Assembly (NCBI GenBank): GCA_049999765.1 | Contig: JBNGIQ010009426.1 | Coordinates: 18,326-82,325, forward strand | Direction: 5' to 3' | DNA from: Phaeoceros laevis | Lineage: Eukaryota; Anthocerotophyta; Anthocerotopsida; Notothyladales | Length of the DNA stretch: 64,000 nt | Translations under genes and position numbers: made by a program | Notes under the pieces: generated by a model | Told to the model about the DNA's origin: nothing | Databases searched by the model: none | The model's input: only the letters and a program-made list of their open reading frames with translations | Part shown: positions 53,704-63,001 of the stretch, in pieces | Position numbering within the stretch: position 1 is the first letter of the stretch | Layout: every line of letters starts with the position of its first letter

Positions 53704-56622
53704 ATGGAAAGTGCAAGGGGTCAGCTCGTGGAGAACCTGCTTGGTACAGATAGCTGTCAGCCCGTTGCACCTGGATACATGTCGAGCTCACCGGCCCGGC
53801 ATTGCCCGCTGGTTTACCTCCCAATTCCCGCAATGCAAGGGCTAGTACTTGAGACTGGTGCGTTCCAAGCCCCGAGCCACCTAGCGGGAAAGGGCTTGTA
53901 TGGGGAAAGCCAAGCATCTTCTCCAGAGGAAAGAACGCCTCCAACACACGTGCAGGATTTCTTCTCAGATCCGACACAGTGGTGGGACAACACAAGGAGC
54001 AAGCCGACTTCCCGGCCTTCGGATTTGAAGAACAAGAAGCACAAGATTGCCCTGTGGTTGAAGCATGGGCACAAGCCTACCTGGGTGGACTCGCAGGTAG
54101 CCAGGTGGGTCGCCGAGATGAAGATGCCGCCTGATGACGCTGTACCCACCTCTGTCCGAGGGGAGGTTGAAGGTGGCAGTAAACCATGTCAGGATGGACG
54201 GACTGCTGACGCTGTGGAGGCGTTGAACAATCTGGTGCAACGAGGATGCAATGTACCAAACAATCTCTTCTATCGTCTTCTCAAGAGGTGCATCGCAAAC
54301 AAGGACCTGGTTCTGGGCAGACGCATTCACGCTCTCACTATCAAAAGTGGATATGAGGGAGACGCATTCCTGGCCACCCACCTCATCGGTCTGTATGCTT
54401 CAAATGGGAGCTTGGGAGAAGCAGTCCGAGCGTTCTCCAAGGTCTCTACGCCCACCGCCTATAACTGGGCTACCATCATTTCTGCCTATGCTAGGCATGG
54501 AGAGGCTGCTCAGGCTATACGACTGTACAGACAGATGCTTGAATCAACCGTTACGCCGGACAAACGCATCTATTCCACACTTCTCAAAGTTTGTGCCACT
54601 GCAGGAGATTTAGTTACAGGCAAGGAGGTTCATGCTCATATTCTTGCGAGTCCAGGCAAGCCAGACATTATTCTTACAAATGGCTTACTTGATATGTACG
54701 CAAAGTGCAGGAGCTTAGAGGATGCTCGCAAACTGTTTGACGCAGCGCCACAAAAAGATGTGGTGACATGGACTGCTATGATTGCAGGTTATGCCCAGCA
54801 GGGAATGGGTCAGGAAGCTCTTGACCTTTACAGCAGTATGCAACAGGATGGCCTTTTACCTCCAAATGCTGTTACTTTTATATGCCTCTTGCAGGCATGT
54901 GCCAATGTAGGTGCGGAAGCCTTGCATCAGGGAGAGCAGCTCCATACTCAGATCATAGAACGAAAACTGCAAGATGATGTGGTTCTAGGTGGTAGCTTGG
55001 TGAACATGTATGCAAAGTGTGGCAGCTTAGAGGATGCTCGAAGAGTGTTTGACAGACTTCCAGACAGGAATATTGTGACATGGACTGCAATGCTTGCAGG
55101 TTATACCCAGCAGGGGATGGGTAAGGAAGCACTTAGTCTTTACAATAGTATGCATAAGGAAGGTCTTTCTCCAAACTCGGTTACATTTGTATGCCTTTTG
55201 CAGGCATGTGCCAGTGTCGGTGGAGGAGCTCTGCCTGAAGGGAAGCAGCTCCATGCAAAAATCGAAGGACGAGGACTACAAGACGATGTAGTTCTAGGTG
55301 GCAGCTTGGTTAACATGTATGCAAAGTGTGGGAGCTTAGAGGATGCTCGCAAAGTGTTTGACAGGCTGCCACACAGGAATACGGTGACATGGAATGCGAT
55401 GTTTACAGGTTATGCCCAGCAGGGGTTGGCTGAGGAAGCCCTTAGTCTTTACAGAAACATGCAGCAGGAAGACCGGTCTACCCCAAACTATGTTACGTTT
55501 GTGTGCCTGTTACAGGCATGTGCCAATGTAGGTGGAGGAGCTCTGCATGAAGGAAAGATGCTCCATGCACAGATTGAAGAACGAGGACTGCAAGACGATG
55601 TGGTTCTTGGTGGCAGCTTGGTGATCATGTACACAAAGTGCGGTAGTTTAGAGGATGCTCGCTGCATGTTTGACAGACTTCCAGACAGGAATGTTGTGGC
55701 TTGGACCGCAATGATTGCAGGTTATTCCCAGCAGGGGATGGGACAGGAGGCCCTGGATATCTATAGTTCTATGCAACAGGAAGGCCTCTGTCCTCCAGAT
55801 TCGTTTACATATGTGTGCCTCCTACAGGCATGTGCGACCTTAGCATGTCTATCTGTGGGAAAGCAGCTCCATGCACAGCTGGAGGAACTAGGAATGCAGG
55901 CTGGTGTGGTTGTTGGAACCGCTTTAGTGAATATGTACGCAAAGTGTGGGAGCATGTTCAATGCACAGCAGGTCTTCGATTCATTGATTGAAAGAAACGT
56001 GGAGGCATGGGGTGCACTTATTGGTGGATATACACGCCAAGGAGATAGTGAGTCTGTGTTTTCCTTGCTTGACAGGATGAGGCTAGAGGACCTACAGCCC
56101 GATGGTATTTTGTTTCTCAGTGTGCTGGCAGTCTGCAGCCACGTGGGTCTTGTGGACAAAGGCCGGAAATTCTTTGAGGTCATGAGGAGAGATTATGGTA
56201 TCAATCCAAACGTGGAACACTACACATGCATGATAGACCTTCTAGGCCGTGCAGGTCATCTGAAAGAGGCTTTGCAAATGGCCAAGACCATACCTTTCCC
56301 AACTAGCAGTGCAGTATGGCGCACACTATTAGGCGCTTGCCAGAAGTGGAATAACATTGAGATTGGGCAACAGGCCTTTGAATTAGCAGTGGGTGCAGAT
56401 GCGATGGATGAGGCTTCTTACGTTTTGATGTCCAATATTTATGCCAGTAATCAGCTGGGGGAGGCGGCCAAGGAGATGCAGCGAAGGAGAGTGAAATCCG
56501 GGGCATGGAAGCAGCCAGGCCAGAGCTGGTGGACTGACAGGAATGGAGTGGTGTACACGTTTGTAGTTGGTGACAAGAAGCATCTTGAGAGACAAGGCAT
56601 CTATGCAAGGCAGTCTTCATAA
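53704..56622 (+). CDS. PLS-class PPR protein, WW type, with N-terminal PDF-like motif
   Basis: Intronless 972-codon ORF; the start ATG lies in a good context (GCCATGG). Residues about 82-138 (VQDFFSDPTQWWDN, RSKPTSRPSDLKN, KIALWLKHGHKPTWV) match the PDF motif of organellar single-stranded-DNA-binding (OSB) proteins. Then about 20 PLS motifs (residues 185-880), E1 (AVWRTLLGACQKW) and E2 ending in WKQPGQSWWTDRNGVVYTFV. There is no DYW deaminase; the ORF ends 20 residues after WW at QGIYARQSS. The central S-P-L triplets are nearly identical tandem units of about 103 codons. Their S motifs start VVLGGSLV, with Gly at the residue that normally contacts the base. It probably is an organellar RNA-binding protein that needs a partner deaminase. 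No obvious transit peptide, though the N-terminus is basic and polar. Confidence 0.9.
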   Translation: MESARGQLVENLLGTDSCQPVAPGYMSSSPARHCPLVYLPIPAMQGLVLETGAFQAPSHLAGKGLYGESQASSPEERTPPTHVQDFFSDPTQWWDNTRSKPTSRPSDLKNKKHKIALWLKHGHKPTWVDSQVARWVAEMKMPPDDAVPTSVRGEVEGGSKPCQDGRTADAVEALNNLVQRGCNVPNNLFYRLLKRCIANKDLVLGRRIHALTIKSGYEGDAFLATHLIGLYASNGSLGEAVRAFSKVSTPTAYNWATIISAYARHGEAAQAIRLYRQMLESTVTPDKRIYSTLLKVCATAGDLVTGKEVHAHILASPGKPDIILTNGLLDMYAKCRSLEDARKLFDAAPQKDVVTWTAMIAGYAQQGMGQEALDLYSSMQQDGLLPPNAVTFICLLQACANVGAEALHQGEQLHTQIIERKLQDDVVLGGSLVNMYAKCGSLEDARRVFDRLPDRNIVTWTAMLAGYTQQGMGKEALSLYNSMHKEGLSPNSVTFVCLLQACASVGGGALPEGKQLHAKIEGRGLQDDVVLGGSLVNMYAKCGSLEDARKVFDRLPHRNTVTWNAMFTGYAQQGLAEEALSLYRNMQQEDRSTPNYVTFVCLLQACANVGGGALHEGKMLHAQIEERGLQDDVVLGGSLVIMYTKCGSLEDARCMFDRLPDRNVVAWTAMIAGYSQQGMGQEALDIYSSMQQEGLCPPDSFTYVCLLQACATLACLSVGKQLHAQLEELGMQAGVVVGTALVNMYAKCGSMFNAQQVFDSLIERNVEAWGALIGGYTRQGDSESVFSLLDRMRLEDLQPDGILFLSVLAVCSHVGLVDKGRKFFEVMRRDYGINPNVEHYTCMIDLLGRAGHLKEALQMAKTIPFPTSSAVWRTLLGACQKWNNIEIGQQAFELAVGADAMDEASYVLMSNIYASNQLGEAAKEMQRRRVKSGAWKQPGQSWWTDRNGVVYTFVVGDKKHLERQGIYARQSS

Positions 56623-56989
56623 GAACGAAGCTTATGGGTGCGCATCTTCAGTCGTTACTGAACGACCATCAATGATGAGAAGGAAGCTTTGCCTTCGAGA
56701 TGTCTGAGCACAACTACAAACGGGATGTCGCTCTTTCTCTGGACAGGACACCTGAGGAGACCGTGTCCCTGCCGTGGGAGAACCCCATAGACATCCTCAC
56801 ACTTGGATGGGTGGGCACCCCTGATGGATTTGTTACACAGTACCAACACCTTTTGGGTGCGGCGCAACCAGTTCCAGGAACTCATCGAACATGCTGCCTC
56901 ATGGCGCGAATAATGGCGCACGCCCGCAAGCAGGCAGCCGGTAGCCCGGTCGCCTTGATGAACTTCGCCTCAGATCTCAGCCCCACGAG
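56623..56989. other. PPR intergenic, unidentified ORF
   Basis: A 103-codon plus-strand frame (56700-57011, MSEHNYKRDVALSLDRTPEE) is open and unfamiliar. It merges into the decayed N-terminal region of the next PPR copy. Confidence 0.3.
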
Positions 56990-57260
56990 ACTGATGGCTT
57001 TGGAGCCCTAGAAGCGCAGGTGTGGTGTGGGCATAGCCAAGCATCCTCTGGTGATAAAGGGATGTGCCCAAACAGGCTGCAGGATTTCGTATGACATGTG
57101 TGTCCCTTAGTTCCGACTGACTGGTGGGACAACAGACGGAGCAAGCCGACTTCCCGGCATCCTGATTTAAACAGAAGCGGTCCAAGGTCGCCCGCTGAAC
57201 ATTGGGCACAGGACTCCATCGGTGGACTCGCAGGTCACCACATGGGACGGTGAGACCCCG
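56990..57260 (+). pseudogene. Decayed N-terminal region of a PDF-PPR paralogue
   Basis: DNA-level relic of the region at 53870-54120: GCCAAGCATC and TGCAGGATTTC words in the same order, then WWDNRRSKPTSRHPDL (57122-57169) with the PDF motif intact enough to read. Frameshifted and followed by LRR sequence. Confidence 0.78.
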
Positions 57261-57349
57261 CCTTCGGTGTCCACCCAAGTTCCTCTGCATGAAGCATTTG
57301 CAGCGCATGAGGGTCATTCCGAGGTTGAAAGCATCAGTGCAGTATGTGA

Positions 57350-58190
57350 AGATGGCGATTCAACGAGCTGGTTTCTCTGGAGCTGGGCACGGCATCGGAT
57401 GGGCAATCACCGAGCGAGTTGAATGGCACCATTCCCAGCACCTTAGCAAACTGCTCTTCCCTTACGTGCTTGCGCTTGCCTTACGCTAACCTGATGGGAC
57501 CCATACCTGCGTGGTTGGGATCCTTGAAGGAGCTGCAGGGTCTGGACTTGGCGTCTAACGGCCTTACGGGGAATATTCCAGCCTCCTTGGGAAATCTCAC
57601 CGGCCTCGTTACTCTCCGCCTGATGGACAATGCCGGTTTGCGAGGAGAGGTGCCTGGAGAGCTCAGATCAAGTCCTTGGCTCTAGGAATGACACTTTCGG
57701 GACTTCTGGATAACAGGAATGGAATTAATGGAACACTTGAAAATTTCTATGCTGAGCTTCTGAGCAATATTTCTCTTCTGCAGGAGCTGGTTGTCTTCGG
57801 GACTCAAGTCGCAGGTGTGATTCCTCAGGAACTTGGCTCCACACTCAGGGGCTTGGTCCATTTGGATCTGTCTGCAAACCGTTTGGAGGGGGAAATACTG
57901 CGCACCTTGGGCAACCTTAGCAACCTCAAGTATGTGGATCTCAGGCTCAATGACTTCCGGGGAACCTTTCCTCGCGAGTTCGGTTTCTGCACTCGCCTCC
58001 AACAGTTTTATATGGGGGCAGCATCTGACCTGGGCTTCAGAACTACTACTCCCTACTCCAAGGTTTCAGAGTACGTGAATAACAGAGACTTGGTAGGTAA
58101 CATTCCTCAAGAGCTTGGACACTTACCATTGTTGAGGGCCTTTCGGGTGAGACACACTATTATCGGTGGCGAGATCCCTGATTTCAGCAA
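57350..58190 (+). pseudogene. LRR (receptor-kinase-type ectodomain) fragment
   Basis: Plant-type leucine-rich repeats: NGTIPSTLANCSSLTCLRLP, LMGPIPAWLGSLKELQGLDL, LTGNIPASLGNLTGLVTLRL (57419-57685), then after a frameshift VIPQELGSTLRGLVHLDLSA, LSNLKYVDLRLNDFRGTFP, LVGNIPQELGHLPLLRAF (57676-58170). About eight repeats, with no signal peptide, transmembrane or kinase part. It is inserted between PDF and PPR relics. Confidence 0.85.
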
Positions 58191-58300
58191 ACACGCATTC
58201 ATGCTCTCACTATCAAATGTCGGTATGGTGTAGACACGTCAGCAATTGCTCAAGGTTCAGTTCTGCAGCAGTGCTCTCTGTTTATTCCAAACTAGATGAT
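58186..58300 (+). pseudogene. PPR relic fused to the LRR fragment
   Basis: ACGCATTCATGCTCTCACTA and following bases match the first PPR motif of the 972-residue gene (RRIHALTIKSGYEGD, near 54323). The LRR frame reads straight into it, out of frame, and stops at 58231. Confidence 0.7.
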
Positions 58301-58620
58301 AAGGTGCAGTGTTTCCTTACCGTGACGTGCAGCGTACCCTTCAACCATGGCGGAGCGCCCATGGCATAGGCGTATGAAACACATATGTTGTCAAGGTTGT
58401 CACACATGTGGCTCAAGAATCCCCGTTTGCTATCTCACCAGTCGGCCGAGGGGTACAGCGGGTCTTTCAGAACTACTGTAGAAAGGAAATGGCCTCGGAA
58501 TTGGTAACGGATTCAGCCACACCCAAGCTCAGCATTGGCCAAGGCTGGTCGCGACGCTTGTAGGTGTGGCTTCTTGCAGGGAGGCCGCATTAAGTGATTG
58601 TGGAGCGGCTATGGCGTGTT

Positions 58621-58704
58621 TATTTCAAAGATTTGAACCAGTGGTGGGATAACAGAAACATCAAAAGTATGCCGTATATTCGTGAGCTTTGTACTGACAT
58701 GTAG
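58621..58704 (+). pseudogene. Third PDF-like motif relic
   Basis: YFKDLNQWWDNRNIKSMPYI in one frame, ending at TAG 58702. It lies 115 bp upstream of the 1057-residue PPR ORF, in a different frame, and matches the PDF core (aromatic-x-x-x-x-QWWDNR-x-x-K). Confidence 0.7.
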
Positions 58705-58819
58705 CGAGCATTTGAGACTGACTATTTACAATTCTCAGCTTCATGCTGTGCCTTCGGATTTTAGGCACAAGAGTAACAATTATGCCTTTTGGGTAGACAG
58801 CTGGAATACCCCACCATGA

Positions 58820-61800
58820 GTGATGGAGGCTCTAAAGATATCCAAAGCAATTCATAAAAGCAGCTTCGAAAGTGGGGCTGATCCTCGTGGGGACTTCGGA
58901 GCAAAGTATGCAGTTGATAACTTGCGGTCATCTCAATGTACTGCAATGATCTTGCAACACACCAGGTTTGGGCAAGCTAGACACGCCCTCATGATCACTA
59001 AGGAGATGCGAGAGGGTGGAGTGAAGTTGAGCACCCACACCCTTATAGCTGCACTGAAGGCATGCACTAGCTTAAATGACATAGAAAGTGTTAAGCAAGT
59101 CCACGCTGTGATGGTAAAACATGGACTGCAGTCGGATGTACACCTTGGAACCATGCTGGTGCATGTATATGCCAAATGTGGCAGCTTAGTTGATGCACGG
59201 AGAGTCTTTGAGCAGATGGCTCGTCGAAACGTGGTTTCCTGGAATGCTATGATACTGGCTTATGCAAAGATGCAAGAAGGCAGCGAAGCTCTCCATTTGT
59301 ACAGAAGGATGCAACAGGAAGGTGTAGTACCTGATGACCGAACAATTGTTGCTGCACTGAAAGCTTGTAGCAGCCTGGCAGCACAGGAAGAAGGGAGTAA
59401 GTATGGAAGGGACGATCTGAAACAGCAGTGCTTGGAGCAAGTCCGGAACATCCACTCAGATGCAGTGAAGGGGGGCCTTCAATCAGTTGTCTTCGTGGGG
59501 AACATGCTGGTGGATGCGTATGCTAAATGTGGGAGCTTGGCAGAGGCTAGGTCTGTCTTTCAGAAAATGCCCTCGAGAGACGTTGTTTCCTGGAATTCGA
59601 TGATTTTTGCATACACTCAGATGGAAGAGGGTGAAAAAGCTCTGCAATTGTACAGACAGATGCAACAGCAAGGTAGCTCACCAGATGAGAGAACACTTGT
59701 TGCTGCGCTGAAGGCTTGCAGTAGCCTGGCAGAATTGGAGGAGGGGAACATGATGGATGGAATGTTTGTTAAGAAGCAAAGCCTGGAGCAAGTCAGAGGC
59801 ATTCACTCACAAGCCGTGAAAACTGGGCTCGAATCTGCAGTATTTGTGGGTAACACTCTAGTAGATGCGTATGCAAAGTGCGGGAGTCTTGAGGACGCTA
59901 GGTGCGTCTTTGAGAAGATGCCATACCGTAATGTGGTTTCCTGGACTGCAATTATCTCGGGGTATGCTCTGATGGAAGAGGGTGAAGTGGCTCTGCAGCT
60001 GTATGAACGGATGCAACAAGACGGTGTTGTCCCTAATAGCCGAACATTTGTTGGGGCACTCAAGGCTTGTAGTAGCCTAGCAGCATTAGCAGGAGGGACT
60101 GAACCTGATGGGCTATCTGTGAAAGCGCGATGTTTGACTCAGGTTAGAACCATCCACTCCACTGCAATGAAGGATGAGTCTGAGGTGGGTGTTTTCTTGG
60201 GAACGATGTTGGTGGATGCATATGCAAAGTGTGGGAGCGTGATGGAGGCAAGGCAGGTTTTTGAGAAGATGCCTCACCGCACTGTGGTATCCTGGAATTC
60301 AATGATATTGGGGCATGCTGAGATGGACGAGGCTGAAGAGGCTTTACAGCTGTACAAACGGATGCAACAGGAAGGTGTAGTAATGGATGACTGGACATTT
60401 GTTGCTGCACTTAAGGCCTTGACTAGCCTTGCATCATTGGGACCGGCTGGGATAGTGGTGAGAGAAGGATGTTTGGAGGGAGTGCGTGCAATCCACTCAG
60501 ACGTTATGAAGAATGGGCCAGAACTCGACATATTCGTGGAGACGATGTTGGTGGATGCATATGCAAAGTGTGGGAGCCTGATGGAGGCCAGATGCGTGTT
60601 TGAGAAGATGCCTCGCCACAATGTGGTCTTGTGGAACGCCCTGATCTTGGGGTGTGCCCTTGTGGAGGATGGGGAAGCTGCTTTGCAATTGTATGAGCAG
60701 ATGCAACGTGAAGGTGTGGTAGCCGATGACTGCACATTCATTGGTGCACTGAAAGCCTGCAGCAGCCTGGGCGCCTTGGAACAAGGTGACAAGAAGCATC
60801 TGAAATGCCGGTCCCTGCAGCAAGTTCAGGATATCCATGCTCACCTGGTTAAGAGGGGGTTCAATTCAATTGTGTCGGTGGGGAATGTGCTTGTGGATGT
60901 GTACGCAAAGTGTGGGAGCCTGACCAATGCCAGGCGAGTCTTTGAGGAGATGCCTCATCGTGATGTTGTTTCCTGGAATGCCATGATCTTGGGATACACG
61001 CAGATGAACGAGGGTGAAGAGGCTTTGCAGTTGTATTCACGGATGCAACAGGAATGTGTGGTGCCGGATGTGCTGACGTTTGTAGGTGCTTTTAAAGCTT
61101 GTAGTGTTGTTGCAGGACTGGAGAAGGGGAAGGAACTCCATGCCCAATTTTATAGCAGTGAGCTGGATCCAACCGATCCATTTGTGGTCAACAGTCTTAT
61201 CGACATGTATGGTAAATGTGGGAGCATTGCCGAGGCGCAACAGGTCTTTGATGCATTGCCTGCCAGGGACGTTGTGACATGGAGTGCTTTGATGGCAGGA
61301 TATGCTCGCCAAGGAGCCAGTGACCATGTTTTTGAGTTGTTTGAGAGGATGTTACAGGAGGACGTACAGCCAAACGCCATTACCTTCCTTACTCTTCTTA
61401 CTGTATGCAGTCATGTGGGCCTGGTGGACAAGGGTCAGGCGTACTTCGAGGCTATGAGTACAGATTTCGGAGTGAATCCGACAATTGAGCACTATACTTG
61501 CATGATTGACCTTATAGGCCGTGCAGGCTGCTTGGAGGAGGCCATGGCAATGGCGAAGACAATGCCTTTCCAAGCGGATGGTGCCGTATGGGGAACTATA
61601 CTAGCCAACTGTCAGAAGTACAAGAACGCGGAGCTGGGGAGACGGGCGTTTGAATGTGCCATCAGGTTGGATAAGGACGATGCTGCAGCGTATGTCATGA
61701 TGTCGAACATCTATGCAGCTGCTGGACTGTTTGAGGATGCGCAAGAGATAAACGCAATGCGAGTGAACACGGAGGCATGGAAGAAGCCAGGGCAGAGCTG

Positions 61801-61993
61801 GTGGACCGACAGGGGTGGGACATCGCATGCATTTGTGGCGGGCGACCTAGACCAGCCTCAGCGCCCGGATATCCATGAGCGGCTAAGAGATCTCCTGCTG
61901 AGAGTGGAGGAGGATTCGGAAGCAAGGAAAAGACCGCTACCATTCTTTTGCGGATTCCCGTTTGTGTTTGAGGCGACTGTGGACCTGTGGTAG
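58820..61993 (+). CDS. PLS-class PPR protein, WW type, with inserted L motifs
   Basis: Intronless 1057-codon ORF, about 24 PLS motifs, E1 (GAVWGTILANCQKY) and E2 ending KKPGQSWWTDRGGTSHAFV, then a 40-residue tail with no DYW domain. Five successive L motifs (L2-L6) carry an extra 10-16 residues between helix a and helix b, for example EEG-SKYGRDDLKQQCLEQVRN-IHS and EEG-NMMDGMFVKKQSLEQVRG-IHS; L1, L7 and L8 are normal. The triplets are tandem units of about 115-117 codons, so the insertion was amplified with the unit. Likely an organellar RNA-binding editing factor acting with a separate deaminase. The first residues (MMEALKISKAIHKSS) do not look like a strong transit peptide, so the true start may be upstream, out of frame with the PDF relic. 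Confidence 0.88.
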   Translation: MMEALKISKAIHKSSFESGADPRGDFGAKYAVDNLRSSQCTAMILQHTRFGQARHALMITKEMREGGVKLSTHTLIAALKACTSLNDIESVKQVHAVMVKHGLQSDVHLGTMLVHVYAKCGSLVDARRVFEQMARRNVVSWNAMILAYAKMQEGSEALHLYRRMQQEGVVPDDRTIVAALKACSSLAAQEEGSKYGRDDLKQQCLEQVRNIHSDAVKGGLQSVVFVGNMLVDAYAKCGSLAEARSVFQKMPSRDVVSWNSMIFAYTQMEEGEKALQLYRQMQQQGSSPDERTLVAALKACSSLAELEEGNMMDGMFVKKQSLEQVRGIHSQAVKTGLESAVFVGNTLVDAYAKCGSLEDARCVFEKMPYRNVVSWTAIISGYALMEEGEVALQLYERMQQDGVVPNSRTFVGALKACSSLAALAGGTEPDGLSVKARCLTQVRTIHSTAMKDESEVGVFLGTMLVDAYAKCGSVMEARQVFEKMPHRTVVSWNSMILGHAEMDEAEEALQLYKRMQQEGVVMDDWTFVAALKALTSLASLGPAGIVVREGCLEGVRAIHSDVMKNGPELDIFVETMLVDAYAKCGSLMEARCVFEKMPRHNVVLWNALILGCALVEDGEAALQLYEQMQREGVVADDCTFIGALKACSSLGALEQGDKKHLKCRSLQQVQDIHAHLVKRGFNSIVSVGNVLVDVYAKCGSLTNARRVFEEMPHRDVVSWNAMILGYTQMNEGEEALQLYSRMQQECVVPDVLTFVGAFKACSVVAGLEKGKELHAQFYSSELDPTDPFVVNSLIDMYGKCGSIAEAQQVFDALPARDVVTWSALMAGYARQGASDHVFELFERMLQEDVQPNAITFLTLLTVCSHVGLVDKGQAYFEAMSTDFGVNPTIEHYTCMIDLIGRAGCLEEAMAMAKTMPFQADGAVWGTILANCQKYKNAELGRRAFECAIRLDKDDAAAYVMMSNIYAAAGLFEDAQEINAMRVNTEAWKKPGQSWWTDRGGTSHAFVAGDLDQPQRPDIHERLRDLLLRVEEDSEARKRPLPFFCGFPFVFEATVDLW

Positions 61994-63001
61994 TGGACTA
62001 ATAATAGCCCTCAAACTGATGAACGTGTTCAGTTTAGGTGGACCCAACGTCTGCCCATATGAGCACGCATGATGCTGGACACACGTTTCATAAAACCCCA
62101 GCCGTTTCGAGTAAAAGTGTCGCGTATGTACTCCGCGTGACAAACTTGGGTTACTGGCTAATAGTGCCCCAAACCAACCTAGTGGGGCCTATATTAAGCC
62201 TATTTAATATCCATTGATTTAGGGACAGCCTGCTAGCGGGAGAGCGGCCAAACTCGCGGTATATTTGGCTCCAACAACATTTGCCTACATTTCACATTTA
62301 CATTGAACCGTTGGAATTGGTAAACGAGTATGATGTGTGGAAATGGTGTGAGACCTATGACTACTGCTATAGCTTATAGAATTTACTGACATGCTGCTGA
62401 GTTCCTGATTTGGGAAGAGAATGACTTTAGTTCGCGGAATGCACCCTGGTGAATTAAGCACTAACTGAGGTACTAATTGCGTAAGTGTCGTCACCGGTAC
62501 CCATCCCTTACCACGCGGTACCCAAGAGAAAGACAACAATCTCATGGCTCAAACAGCAGGGCACGGTACCTGAATGCAGCTGCCTGCCCTGCCGTGAACA
62601 AACCGATCAGCTCAAACAATTCTAGTGCCAGGCTCCAAATTTTTACAGGAATCTCCTTCCACCCTAACAGGCCCCTGCCCTCATTCAATATGTTCTTCAA
62701 TATCCCCGGGTATCCACTGGAAAATGGCCCTGTTCTCACTTCCAATCAGCTCCCTTTCTTTTCAGTATGGGAGGAGATTCATCATTCTGGTCATGTGTCC
62801 TGATACGTGGTGGGTCAGTGTCAGTGATCCCTGTCCGTGTCTCAGTTTGACAGGGATAGAGTTACGCACGCACATTCACCCCAAGAGAAAGACAACAATC
62901 TCAGTTTGACCGGAATAGAGTTAAGCAAGCACATTCACACCCAAGAGAAAGAAAACAATCTCTCGTACACACCTGAGCACTGGCTAGAACTTTCAGTATT
63001 C
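61994..63001. other. Intergenic between convergent PPR genes
   Basis: No gene. It contains two copies of a roughly 59-bp unit (62843-62962: CAGTTTGAC...GGATAGAGTTA...CACATTCAC-CCAAGAGAAAG) and a 20-bp copy of the PPR-KP C-terminal coding sequence at 62497-62516 (identical to 63051-63070). Confidence 0.6.

Noticed and set aside
59395-59450. The L-motif insertions as unspliced mini-introns (one begins AGTAAGTATGG)
   Set aside because: Only the first has a donor-like start, all five keep the frame, and the related insertions lack GT...AG ends.
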